Shown here in pieces: positions 54,755 through 63,597 of a stretch of 64,000 nucleotides of DNA. Location: the NCBI RefSeq assembly GCF_011516935.1, contig NZ_WOTF01000002.1, forward strand, positions 1-64,000. The letters are read 5' to 3'. The position numbers were made by a program, and so were the translations under genes. The notes beneath the pieces were generated by a model. That model searched no databases. It was not told the DNA's origin and saw only the letters and a list, made by a program, of their open reading frames with translations. Numbering within the stretch: the stretch's first letter is position 1; every line of letters starts with the position of its first letter. The stretch is from Acetobacter farinalis. GTDB taxonomy: Bacteria > Pseudomonadota > Alphaproteobacteria > Acetobacterales > Acetobacteraceae.

Positions 54755-55531
54755 TCAGTCGCTGGAATTCCGCACACCCATGAACTGAAGCAGGAACTGG
54801 AAGAGGTTGATAAAGTTCATGTACAGGCTCAGCGCATCATACACACTGCGCTTGGCCGCTTCATCCGGGCCTTCATAAGCCGCATATTGCGGATAGGTCA
54901 CGCGGATACGCTGGGCATCAAAGGCGCTGAAGGCCGTGAAGATGAGCACCCCGACAATGCTGTAGACAAAATACAGGGCGGAGCTTTTCAGGAAGATGTT
55001 CACCAGCCCGGCAATGACCAGACCAAAAAGCCCCATCATCAGAAAAGAACTGAACCGCAGCAGATTTGCCTTGGTCGTGTAACCCCACAGGGATGTGGCC
55101 GCGAATGTGCAAGCTGTCACCAGAAACACGCGGACAACGGAAACCCCGGTATAGACCAGAAAGATGCTGGCCATACTGGCTCCCATGGTGGCGCAGAACG
55201 CCCAGAAAAGCCCCTGCGCGGCCTGACGGGAAAGACGGTTCACGCCGAAAGACATCACCAGCACAAAACCCAGCGGCGCGATCATGGCCAGACCGCCCAG
55301 CAACGAGGGGCGCAAGGCCAGACCACCGGCTGTGGGAGCAAGCTGGAAGAACAGGGACCGCAGGCCGGTAAAGGCCACGGCATAAGCCACAATGCCTGTC
55401 AGCAGCAGGCCAGACGCCATCCAGTTATAGACACGCAGCATGTAGGCACGCAGGCCTGCATCCAGAGCGCCTGCCTGGGCATTCCAGCCTGTCGCTGCTG
55501 TCTGTGAACGGTAGTCGTGACTGAACGACAT
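54755..55531 (-). CDS. Bax inhibitor-1/YccA-family membrane protein
   Basis: This 258-residue protein has seven hydrophobic segments in the BI-1 pattern: Y-N-W-M-A-S-G-L-L-L-T-G near residue 35, and A-F-S-A-F-D-A-Q-R-I-R with a following aspartate at the C-terminal half. A-L-S-L-Y-M-N-F-I-N-L-F is the conserved end. Members modulate membrane proteostasis (YccA with FtsH) or act as calcium leak channels. It is monocistronic, between cyo and an opposite-strand gene. Confidence 0.9.
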   Translation of the reverse strand: MSFSHDYRSQTAATGWNAQAGALDAGLRAYMLRVYNWMASGLLLTGIVAYAVAFTGLRSLFFQLAPTAGGLALRPSLLGGLAMIAPLGFVLVMSFGVNRLSRQAAQGLFWAFCATMGASMASIFLVYTGVSVVRVFLVTACTFAATSLWGYTTKANLLRFSSFLMMGLFGLVIAGLVNIFLKSSALYFVYSIVGVLIFTAFSAFDAQRIRVTYPQYAAYEGPDEAAKRSVYDALSLYMNFINLFQFLLQFMGVRNSSD

Positions 55532-55685
55532 TTTTTCCTCTCCTTGTCTGGACTTGCCAGCGTTGCTTTATACTTGTGACTGCCCTGTCTCTGCGTCAAG
55601 GGTGGGCGGCTTTTCTCTCCCTGCCCGGCGTGCCTGCGCGCAGGCACGTTCATGACCAGCCTCAAGAGTTGATAAAGGTCCGACG

Positions 55686-56228
55686 ATGTACCTTATAATT
55701 GGCGCGACACTTCCCACAGATATACGGACATCCCTGCTTGGGCTCCAGTCCCGATTTCCTGACAAAAGCTGGCGGCCGGAACCTTTCCTCTTCCTGCCCT
55801 TCTGCACCCTGGGCGAGATCACGGAACGGGCGACGCTGGAGGACATTGATCACGCCTTGCTGAGCCTGTCTTCCCGCGCGCCGGTTCCACTCACCACGGG
55901 TGGATTTGACGTGTTCCAGCGCAAAGACCGAATCACTCTCGGAATAAAGATTGGCGCGCCGGAACCAGATCACCTTTCCGTGAAAATCGAGGTCGCCATG
56001 CGGCGAGCCGGAGTGCAAAACCCCCAGCCCGCCACACCATTGATCATCCCTCTGGCGGACGTGACAGAGGTCTCCCCCCCGCATGTCAACCAGTGGATTC
56101 AGATGCATCATCCACAGACATTTTCCTCTTGGTGCGTTTCTGAAATTACCCTTTTCAGGTCTTGGAAAAACGCAGATATGCCTCTCATCGTTCCAGAGGA
56201 AGACTATCCCTTCAGCACGGCTCTCTAA
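55686..56228 (+). CDS. 2H-phosphoesterase-like (ThpR-type) protein lacking both catalytic histidines
   Basis: A 180-residue protein that follows the ThpR/LigT layout: an I-G-A-T-L-P start, L-x-x-L-Q, W-R-P-E then L-G-E near residue 43, and a C-terminal part with V-N-Q-W-I-Q-M-H and E-I-T-L-F-R-S. ThpR is an RNA 2',3'-cyclic phosphodiesterase needing two H-x-T/S motifs. Here the first region reads F-L-F-L-P-F and the second P-L-I-I-P-L, so neither has histidine. It is therefore probably inactive as a phosphodiesterase or has a binding role. AAAGG precedes the ATG. No partner gene adjoins; adhA follows after 234 bp. Confidence 0.6.
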   Translation: MYLIIGATLPTDIRTSLLGLQSRFPDKSWRPEPFLFLPFCTLGEITERATLEDIDHALLSLSSRAPVPLTTGGFDVFQRKDRITLGIKIGAPEPDHLSVKIEVAMRRAGVQNPQPATPLIIPLADVTEVSPPHVNQWIQMHHPQTFSSWCVSEITLFRSWKNADMPLIVPEEDYPFSTAL

Positions 56229-56397
56229 GCCTCACTCGTTCTTGTTACAACATAGAATATAACCATTTGTGACCCCCTGCCCACAAGCAGATTAAGAAGG
56301 CTCTACGCCTCTGTAACGGCTGGATAATATCAAACGGCAGGACACAGCTATTCATCAGGCGTGATTGACAGAAAGTGGCCATATTGGCTGAGTGTCG

Positions 56398-56422
56398 AAA
56401 ACCGGCCTGCCGGCTTTTTTTT
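56398..56422 (+). terminator. Terminator-like hairpin before adhA
   Basis: AAAACCGG and CCGG-C-TTTT form a short stem around CCTG (one bulged C), followed by T8 ending at 56422. It could end transcription from the 55.7-kb gene. If the adh promoter lies upstream it would act as a leader attenuator; it is 40 bp before adhA. Confidence 0.45.
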
Positions 56423-56462
56423 CTTCTTTCCTCACCTTAATATCAGTCGAGGACGCTAACGC

Positions 56463-58691
56463 ATGACCCGCCCCGCCTCCGCCAAGAGACGTTCGCTGCT
56501 AGGAATTCTCGCGGCCGGAACGATCTGCGCCGCATCATTGCCGTATGGTGCAGTGCCGGCTTACGCCGACGCTCAAAGCAACACAGGGGAAGCGATTATC
56601 CATGCGGATGATCACCCCGAAAACTGGCTCACTTACGGCCGGACCTATACGGAACAGCGCTACAGCCCGCTGGAAGACATCAACCGGTCCAACGTTGGCA
56701 ACCTGAAGCTGGCCTGGTTCTATGATCTGGATACCAACCGCGGGCAGGAAGGCACGCCTCTGGTTGTAGACGGTGTCATGTACGCGACCACCAACTGGTC
56801 CAAAATGAAAGCGCTCGATGCAGCCACCGGCAAGCTGCTGTGGGCCTATGACCCGCGCACTCCCGGTAACATTGCCGACAAAGGCTGCTGTGACACGGTG
56901 AACCGTGGCGCGGCCTACTGGAACGGCAAGGTTTTTTTTGGAACATTTGATGGTCGCCTGATCGCACTGGATGCCAAGACCGGCAAGCTGGTGTGGAGCG
57001 TGAACACCATTCCCAAGGACGCCTCCCTCGGCCAGCAGCGCTCCTACACGGTTGATGGCGCTGTGCGCATTGCCAAAGGCCGCGTGCTGATTGGTAACGG
57101 TGGCTCAGAATTCGGTGCCCGCGGCTTTGTCTCCGCATACGATGCGGAAACGGGCAAGCTGGACTGGCGCTTCTACACGGTTCCCAACAACAAGAATCAG
57201 CCTGACCACGCAGCATCAGATTCCGCACTGATGACAAAAGCCTACAAGACCTGGAGCCCGACCGGCGCCTGGACCAAGCAGGGCGGCGGCGGCACGGTGT
57301 GGGACTCCATCGTCTATGATCCGGAGGCCGATCTGGTCTATCTGGGCGTTGGCAACGGCTCCCCCTGGAACTACAAATACCGCTCCGACGGGATTGGCGA
57401 TAACCTGTTCCTGGGCAGCATCGTGGCTGTTAAGCCCGAAACCGGCGAATATGTCTGGCATTTCCAGGAAACGCCGATGGACCAGTGGGATTACACCTCG
57501 GTCCAGCAGATCATGACGCTTGATCTGCCGATCAACGGTGAAAAGCGCCACGTTATCGTGCATGCTCCGAAGAACGGCTTCTTCTACATTCTGGACGCCA
57601 AAACAGGTGAATTCCTGTCCGGCACCAACTACGTGTACCAGAACTGGGCCTTGGGTCTGGACCAGAAGACCGGCCGTCCGATCTATAACCCCGAAGCGCT
57701 GTATACCCTGAACGGGAAAGAATGGTACGGCATTCCGGGTGACCTTGGTGGCCATAACTTTGCCGCCATGGCCTACAGCCCCAAGACGGGTCTGGTCTAT
57801 ATTCCCGGCCAGCAGGTACCGTTCCTCTACAAAAATCAGGTTGGCGGCTTCAAGGCTCATCCGGATTCCTGGAACCTCGGTCTGGACATGAACAAGGCCG
57901 GTCTGCCGGATACCCCGGAAGCCCGCACCGCATTCATGAAGGATCTGAAAGGCTGGATTATCGCCTGGGATCCCAAGACGCAGAAAGCCGCATGGGTTGT
58001 TGACCATAAAGGTCCGTGGAACGGCGGTATTCTGGCAACCGGCGGTGATCTGCTGTTCCAGGGTCTGGCCAACGGTGAATTCCACGCCTACGACGCCACG
58101 AACGGTGCAGACCTGTTCCACTTTGACGCACAGAGCGGTATTATTGCTCCGCCCATCACCTATAAGGCGCAGGGCAAGCAGTATGTGGCCGTGGAAGTGG
58201 GCTGGGGCGGCATCTATCCGTTCTTCCTGGGTGGTCTGGCCCGTACATCCGGCTGGACAGTCAACCACTCCCGCGTTGTGGCCTTCTCTCTTGATGGCAA
58301 TGCTGTTCTGCCCCCGCAGAACGACAAGGGCTTCCTGCCCGTGAAGCCGCCGGCACAGTATGACACCAAGGTGACAGACAACGGCTACTTCCAGTTCCAG
58401 ACCTATTGCGCCGCCTGCCATGGCGATAACGCAGAAGGTGCGGGCGTTCTGCCTGACCTCCGCTGGTCCGGCGCTATCCGTCATCAGGATGCATTCTACA
58501 ATGTTGTCGGCCGCGGTGCTCTGACCGCCTACGGCATGGATCGTTTTGACACGAGCCTGAAGCCTGATGAAATTGAGGCCATCCGCCAGTTCATCATCAA
58601 GCGCGCGAATGAAACGTACCAGCGTGAAGTGGATGCTCGCAAGAATGACAAGGGCATTCCCGAAAACCCGACCCTCGGCATTACGCCGTAA
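56463..58691 (+). CDS. adhA: PQQ-dependent alcohol dehydrogenase, quinohemoprotein subunit I
   Basis: This 742-residue periplasmic subunit oxidises ethanol to acetaldehyde. A signal peptide (residues 1-35, ending A-Y-A-D-A) leads an eight-bladed propeller with repeated A-x-D-A-x-T-G-K-L-x-W docking motifs. The vicinal Cys142-Cys143 that contacts PQQ is present. The C-terminal cytochrome domain has C-A-A-C-H (Cys649/Cys652/His653). GAGG lies about ten bases before the ATG. adhB follows after 56 bp. The product reduces AdhB and, through it, ubiquinone. Confidence 0.96.
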   Translation: MTRPASAKRRSLLGILAAGTICAASLPYGAVPAYADAQSNTGEAIIHADDHPENWLTYGRTYTEQRYSPLEDINRSNVGNLKLAWFYDLDTNRGQEGTPLVVDGVMYATTNWSKMKALDAATGKLLWAYDPRTPGNIADKGCCDTVNRGAAYWNGKVFFGTFDGRLIALDAKTGKLVWSVNTIPKDASLGQQRSYTVDGAVRIAKGRVLIGNGGSEFGARGFVSAYDAETGKLDWRFYTVPNNKNQPDHAASDSALMTKAYKTWSPTGAWTKQGGGGTVWDSIVYDPEADLVYLGVGNGSPWNYKYRSDGIGDNLFLGSIVAVKPETGEYVWHFQETPMDQWDYTSVQQIMTLDLPINGEKRHVIVHAPKNGFFYILDAKTGEFLSGTNYVYQNWALGLDQKTGRPIYNPEALYTLNGKEWYGIPGDLGGHNFAAMAYSPKTGLVYIPGQQVPFLYKNQVGGFKAHPDSWNLGLDMNKAGLPDTPEARTAFMKDLKGWIIAWDPKTQKAAWVVDHKGPWNGGILATGGDLLFQGLANGEFHAYDATNGADLFHFDAQSGIIAPPITYKAQGKQYVAVEVGWGGIYPFFLGGLARTSGWTVNHSRVVAFSLDGNAVLPPQNDKGFLPVKPPAQYDTKVTDNGYFQFQTYCAACHGDNAEGAGVLPDLRWSGAIRHQDAFYNVVGRGALTAYGMDRFDTSLKPDEIEAIRQFIIKRANETYQREVDARKNDKGIPENPTLGITP

Positions 58692-58747
58692 TGGTCCTGC
58701 AGAGTCATGACGTCATTCGGCACACAAGCGATACAGTGGTAAAAACG

Positions 58748-60169
58748 ATGATCAAAGGACTGAAAACCGCTCTTGGAGCGGTCACTGTCGGGCTTCTGGC
58801 AGGAACTACTCTGGCCCACGCCCAGAGCACTGATGATGAACTGGTCAAGAAAGGTGCGTATGTTGCCCGTCTGGGTGACTGCGTGGCCTGTCATACGGCG
58901 CTGCACGGCCAGGTCTATGCAGGGGGTCTGTCCATTCAGACTCCCATCGGCACCATCTATTCCACGAACATCACGCCTGACCCCACCAACGGGATTGGCA
59001 GCTACACGTTCGAGGAATTTGATGAAGCCTTGCGCCACGGCATACGCAAGGATGGCAGCACGCTCTATCCGGCCATGCCGTATCCCTCTTTCGCCCGGAT
59101 GACACAGGATGACATGAAGGCGCTCTATGCCTACTTCATGCACGGTGTGAAGCCGGTGGCACAGCCCAACAAGGCCCCCGGAATCTCCTGGCCGCTGTCC
59201 ATGCGCTGGCCGCTGGCCATCTGGCGTTCCGTGTTTGCCCCGGCACCCAAGGCATTTGTCCCGGCTGCGGGTACGGATGCTGAAATTGCCCGTGGTGAAT
59301 ATCTGGTGACAGGTCCGGGCCATTGCGGCGCATGCCACACGCCGCGCGGCTTTGGCATGCAGGAAAAGGCGCTGGATGCCTCTGGCGGTCCTGTCTTCCT
59401 TGCCGGTGGCGCCCCGATTGATAACTGGGTAGCTCCCAGCCTGCGGAATGACCCGGTTGAGGGTATCGGCAGCTGGCCTGAAGAAGAAGTCTACCAGTTC
59501 CTGAAGTCCGGCCGTACAGACCACGCCGCTGTGTTTGGTGGCATGGCGGACGTGGTGGGCTGGAGCACCCAGTACTTCACGGATGCTGACCTGCATGCCA
59601 TGGCGAAATACCTGAAGGCCCTGCCCCCGGTTCCGGTTCCGCCGGGGCGGAGCGCCTACACGTATGATGCCTCCACAGCACAGGCGCTGGATTCCAACAA
59701 CACCTCCGGCGCCCCGGGTGCCAGCGTGTATGTTGAACAGTGCGCGATCTGCCATCGTAACGATGGGGGTGGTGTGGCCCGTATGTTCCCGCCGCTGGCA
59801 GGAAACCCTGTTGTTGTGTCTGCAGACCCGACATCCATCGCCCACATCATTGTGGCCGGTGCGGTTCTGCCGCCCACCAACTGGGCTCCGTCCGCTGTCG
59901 CCATGCCGGGTTACAAGAGCGTTCTGTCCGACCAGCAGATGGCTGATGTTGTAAACTTCATCCGCACCTCCTGGGGCAACAAGGCTCCGGCAAACGTCAC
60001 AGCCGCCGATATCCAGAAGCTGCGCGTTGACCATGCTCCCATCTCCACCGCCTCCTGGGGCTTTGGAAGTGCTGATGCCGCAACATGGGGTGTCTATCAT
60101 CCGCAGCCTTACGGTGCGGGCTGGACATTCTCTCCGCAGACCCACACGGGTGAAGACGCAGCTCAGTAA
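58748..60169 (+). CDS. adhB: Alcohol dehydrogenase cytochrome c subunit II
   Basis: A 473-residue triheme cytochrome. The signal peptide (residues 1-26, A-H-A-Q) is followed by three C-x-x-C-H sites: C-V-A-C-H at 45, C-G-A-C-H at 193 and C-A-I-C-H at 332. It carries electrons from AdhA to ubiquinone at the periplasmic face. ATG 58748 is taken because the signal peptide starts there; the frame is open from 58691, which overlaps the adhA stop. The small adhS subunit is not here. A strong terminator follows. Confidence 0.96.
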   Translation: MIKGLKTALGAVTVGLLAGTTLAHAQSTDDELVKKGAYVARLGDCVACHTALHGQVYAGGLSIQTPIGTIYSTNITPDPTNGIGSYTFEEFDEALRHGIRKDGSTLYPAMPYPSFARMTQDDMKALYAYFMHGVKPVAQPNKAPGISWPLSMRWPLAIWRSVFAPAPKAFVPAAGTDAEIARGEYLVTGPGHCGACHTPRGFGMQEKALDASGGPVFLAGGAPIDNWVAPSLRNDPVEGIGSWPEEEVYQFLKSGRTDHAAVFGGMADVVGWSTQYFTDADLHAMAKYLKALPPVPVPPGRSAYTYDASTAQALDSNNTSGAPGASVYVEQCAICHRNDGGGVARMFPPLAGNPVVVSADPTSIAHIIVAGAVLPPTNWAPSAVAMPGYKSVLSDQQMADVVNFIRTSWGNKAPANVTAADIQKLRVDHAPISTASWGFGSADAATWGVYHPQPYGAGWTFSPQTHTGEDAAQ

Positions 60170-60215
60170 TAGAGCCGCTTCTTTCCCACCCTGCTCCTTC
60201 AGGGGAGCAGGTCCG

Positions 60216-60249
60216 AAACACCGCGATGGCAACATCGCGGTGTTTTTTT
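60216..60249 (+). terminator. Terminator of adhAB
   Basis: AAACACCGCGATG (60216-60228) pairs with CATCGCGGTGTTT (60233-60245) around a GCAA tetraloop, followed by T to 60249. A strong intrinsic terminator 47 bp past the adhB stop. Confidence 0.9.
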
Positions 60250-60312
60250 ATGCCCCCCCTTTTGGGCGGGCGCATATTGCAGGCATGCCGCTCCCGCCAC
60301 ATATCTTGAGGC

Positions 60313-60954
60313 ATGACATCCCTTTTCTCCCGACAGCCTTCCTGCTTTCAGGAAAACAGCACTACAGAGCAGCAGGATGAGGCGCTTGCGCACTTTCTGG
60401 AAGAGCTGAAGGGCTGCCGGGCCTGCGCGCACAAACTGCCGCTTGGACCACGCCCCGTTGTGCGCCTCTCCCCCCGCGCCCGGCTGCTGATTGCCGGTCA
60501 AGCCCCCGGAACCCGTGTCCATAATACCGGGATTCCGTTTAATGATGCCTCGGGTGAACGTCTGCGCTCATGGCTGGCCATGAGCCCGGATGTTTTTTAC
60601 GATACAGAGCGTATTGCCATTGTGCCCATGGCCCTGTGCTATCCGGGTGTTTTGCCAAAAGGGGGAGACAGGCCACCCCCACCGGAATGCGCAGCCCTCT
60701 GGCGGGAACGCATTCTCTCCTTCCTGCCCAACCTGCGACTGACCTTGCTTGTGGGGTCTTACGCCCAGAATTATGCATTAGGAAAAGGGAAGGTTTTTGA
60801 ACGGGTCTTGGATTTCCGGTCTTATCTTCCCAGAGATTTTCCGCTCCCGCACCCCTCATGGCGCACGGAAGCATGGGAGCGGAAAACACCCCAGTTTCAG
60901 GAAGATGTAATTCCGGCCCTGCGGGAAGCTGTCAAATCGGCACTGGAAGACTGA
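60313..60954 (+). CDS. Uracil-DNA glycosylase-family protein
   Basis: This 213-residue UDG-superfamily protein has L-L-I-A-G-Q-A-P-G-T (motif 1) near residue 59 and a late L-P-H-P-S-W-R (motif 2 histidine). Two cysteines near residue 35 (C-R-A-C) resemble part of an iron-sulfur site, but not all four ligands are evident. Such proteins excise uracil or related damage, or belong to family members of unknown activity. It stands alone and is convergent with glycerate kinase. Confidence 0.82.
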   Translation: MTSLFSRQPSCFQENSTTEQQDEALAHFLEELKGCRACAHKLPLGPRPVVRLSPRARLLIAGQAPGTRVHNTGIPFNDASGERLRSWLAMSPDVFYDTERIAIVPMALCYPGVLPKGGDRPPPPECAALWRERILSFLPNLRLTLLVGSYAQNYALGKGKVFERVLDFRSYLPRDFPLPHPSWRTEAWERKTPQFQEDVIPALREAVKSALED

Positions 60955-60964
60955 AAATCCTTTT

Positions 60965-61001
60965 GAAAACACTCTGATATTCAGAATTTCAGAGTGTTTT
61001 C
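60965..61001. terminator. Bidirectional terminator between UDG-like and glycerate kinase genes
   Basis: A 13-bp perfect stem (60965-60977 with 60989-61001) with an 11-base loop; A4 and T4 lie inside the stem ends. It lies between the convergent stops. Confidence 0.75.
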
Positions 61002-61009
61002 ACGAACTC

Positions 61010-62332
61010 CTACAGAACCAGAATCAGACGAATGTCATTGACATTGGTCAGAGTTGGTCCGGTCATGACCAGATCATCAAGCTTCTTGAAATAACTGTAA
61101 CTGTCGTGCCGTTTCAGAAAATCTTCCACGCTCATACCAAGCTTCGCACCGCGCTCAAGCGTTTGCGGGCCGATCATGGCACCGGCGGCATCTTCCGTGC
61201 CATCAATCCCATCACTGTCTCCCGCCACGGCCCAGATTCCCGCCTCACCCGCAAGACTTAGAGCGCAGGACAGCAGAAATTCCGTATTGCGGCCACCTTT
61301 GCCCGGTTTTTCGCCGGGCCTGATTGTCACTGTTGTTTCGCCACCGCTCAGCAGCACCGCCGGAGCCTTCACGGGCTGACCATGCTGTTTGACCGAGCGC
61401 GCAATCCCGGCAAACAGGGTACCCGCCGCACTGCTTTCCCCTTCCAGCGCATCTCCCAGAATAACGGGTGTCACACCCGCACGGCGGGCAACCTCCGCAG
61501 CGGCCCCCAGTGCGAAAAACGGCGTTGCAATCATGGTCACGCTGTTGCCCTCAGCCATTGGGGGCGGGGCGGTTCTGCTCTGATCTGCCTCCCGCTTCAG
61601 GAGCGCCTCAGCCGCAGGGGGCAGGGTGAGATCATATTTGTGGATAATCCGCAGGGCATCCAGCGCTGTGGTATCATCCCTCACGGTCGGGCCGCTGGCG
61701 ATAACGGCCGGGGAATCCCCCGGCACATCGCTGATAATCAGCGACACAACACGTGCGGGGTACGCCGCCTGCGCCAGCCTGCCGCCCTTGATGGCCGAAA
61801 GGTGACGACGCACCGTGTTCATTTCCGCAATGGTCGCGCCCGAGTGCAGGAGTTGGCGGGCAATCTGCTTTTTCTCACCCAGCGTAATTCCTTCGGCTGG
61901 GAGCGCCAGAAGGGCGGAGCCTCCCCCTGAAATCAGGGCAATCACCAGATCATCCGCGCCCAGCCCCTGCACGGCCTGCAGGATCTTCCGCGCAGCCTGC
62001 TCGCTTCGTTCATCAGGCACCGGATGCGAGGCTTCCAGAACGAGAATGGAGCGGGTGGGCATGGCATGGTCATCTCGCGTGACCACCACCCCTTCCAGCG
62101 GGACATCCGGCCATGCGGCCTCCAGCGCCGCAGCCATGGAGGCCGCAGCCTTGCCCGCCCCCACCACCACACAACGCCCTTTGGGCTTTTCCGGCAGAAA
62201 CTGCGCCAGAACATGGAACGGGCTCGCACTCGCCACAGCCGCATCAAACATCTCGCGCAGGAACGCCCGTACGCGGGTTTCTGACCAGCCTTCTTCGGGG
62301 CAGGATACAGCAGTGGGAGACTGGTCTGGCAT
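61010..62332 (-). CDS. Glycerate 2-kinase (GckA/TtuD, MOFRL type)
   Basis: A 440-residue kinase forming 2-phosphoglycerate from glycerate. The N-terminal domain has V-V-G-A-G-K-A-A-A-S-M-A and I-S-G-G-G-S-A-L-L (nucleotide loop). I-S-D-V-P-G-D-S-P-A-V-I-A-S-G-P is a family signature, and the C-terminal MOFRL part has L-S-G-G-E-T-T-V-T. It would help use tartronate- or serine-derived glycerate. It is monocistronic, with 350 bp to the next gene. Confidence 0.93.
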   Translation of the reverse strand: MPDQSPTAVSCPEEGWSETRVRAFLREMFDAAVASASPFHVLAQFLPEKPKGRCVVVGAGKAAASMAAALEAAWPDVPLEGVVVTRDDHAMPTRSILVLEASHPVPDERSEQAARKILQAVQGLGADDLVIALISGGGSALLALPAEGITLGEKKQIARQLLHSGATIAEMNTVRRHLSAIKGGRLAQAAYPARVVSLIISDVPGDSPAVIASGPTVRDDTTALDALRIIHKYDLTLPPAAEALLKREADQSRTAPPPMAEGNSVTMIATPFFALGAAAEVARRAGVTPVILGDALEGESSAAGTLFAGIARSVKQHGQPVKAPAVLLSGGETTVTIRPGEKPGKGGRNTEFLLSCALSLAGEAGIWAVAGDSDGIDGTEDAAGAMIGPQTLERGAKLGMSVEDFLKRHDSYSYFKKLDDLVMTGPTLTNVNDIRLILVL

Positions 62333-62684
62333 CGGGGTTCCCCCTTAATTTATCTTGAGCACCACCCAGACTGTTCAGGTAATGAACTCTGGGCATGCAG
62401 AATCACAGCTTTTGCGCGCTAACGCAAAAACCGCCCCAAGGGTGGCATATCCTGCATGAAAATGAGTACATCCCGGTATTCATTTGTCTGTGACACACCA
62501 CACCGGGAGACAGAGCGCCAAGAGGGCAGGGTACCGGGGAGACAAGGCACTAGCCTGATGTATAAACCCCGGTTCAGCCCGCTATCCGGCTCTGCCCCCG
62601 TTCTGTCACACGCTCTGCCACCTGCTCTGGTTCGGCTTTGCGGATGTCAGTAACGAGAGAAAACGCAACAACGCAACCGGACGT
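62333..62684. other. Gene-free gap of 352 bp
   Basis: No gene or RNA is recognised. It must contain the glycerate kinase promoter (minus strand) and the end of the nadA-nadC transcript. A plus-strand frame at 62456-62653 has no ribosome site or family features. Confidence 0.4.
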
Positions 62685-63542
62685 TCAGAGCGCTTTTTCA
62701 AAATCCAGCCCGAAATCAAGGGCTTTGACAGAATGTGTCAGCCAGCCGACAGACAGAAGGTCAACCCCTGTCCGGGCAATGGCGGGCGCAGTCTGCGGCG
62801 TGATGCCACCCGAGGCTTCTGCCAGCAGGCGGCCATCAATCATCTCAACACAGGTGCGCAGCACGGGCACGGGCATGTTGTCCAGCAGCACAGCATCCAC
62901 CCGTTCCCCGGCCAGAAGCTCCTGCAACTGCTCCGGTGTGTCCACCTCAACCTCAATTTTCACCATATGGCCCGCAGCCTGCCGCGCCCGTGCAATCGCT
63001 TCCCGCACGCTGCCCACCAGAGCAATATGGTTGTCCTTGATCAGGATCGCGTCATCCAGCCCCATACGGTGGCTGACGCCCCCGCCGGCCCGCACGGCAT
63101 ATTTCTGCACCGCCCGCAGGCCGGGCAGCGTTTTGCGCGTGCAGGCCAGCCGCGCTTTTGTGCCTGCCATGCTGTGCACAATCTCGGCCGTTGCCGTGGC
63201 AATGCCGCTCAGGTGAGACAGGAAATTCAGCCCTACCCGCTCCCCCGTCAGGATGGACCGCGCAGAGCCTTCCACCACGGCCACCACATCTCCGGGCTCC
63301 AGAGCCGCCCCTTCTTCCTTCAGGCGCTCAAACCGCAGGGAGGGGTCCATCAGGTGAAAGGAAAGCCTGGCCAGATCCAGCCCGGCCAGAACGCCCTTCT
63401 CCCGGCTGCGCAGGGAAACACGCACGCGCTCGCCCCCGTTCAGCACGGCATTGGTCGTGAGGTCTCCCCCACGCCCAAGGTCTTCCAGCAATCCGGCCCG
63501 CACCAGCGGTTCCAGCATGATATCAGGCAAGGCAGGCAGCAT
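62685..63542 (-). CDS. nadC: Nicotinate-nucleotide pyrophosphorylase (carboxylating)
   Basis: This 285-residue enzyme makes nicotinate mononucleotide from quinolinate and PRPP. It has E-D-L-G-R-G-G-D-L-T-T near residue 17, the substrate region A-C-T-R-K-T-L-P-G-L-R, K-Y-A-V-R-A-G-G-G-V-S-H-R-M-G-L, I-K-D-N-H-I, and E-V-E-V-D-T. It lies 55 bp after nadA on the same strand, a NAD biosynthesis operon. nadB is not visible. Confidence 0.96.
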   Translation of the reverse strand: MLPALPDIMLEPLVRAGLLEDLGRGGDLTTNAVLNGGERVRVSLRSREKGVLAGLDLARLSFHLMDPSLRFERLKEEGAALEPGDVVAVVEGSARSILTGERVGLNFLSHLSGIATATAEIVHSMAGTKARLACTRKTLPGLRAVQKYAVRAGGGVSHRMGLDDAILIKDNHIALVGSVREAIARARQAAGHMVKIEVEVDTPEQLQELLAGERVDAVLLDNMPVPVLRTCVEMIDGRLLAEASGGITPQTAPAIARTGVDLLSVGWLTHSVKALDFGLDFEKAL

Positions 63543-63597
63543 GAGAAATCCTGTTCTCTGAAGAAACCAAGGCGTTACGCGTGCTCAGGCAGGGGAC

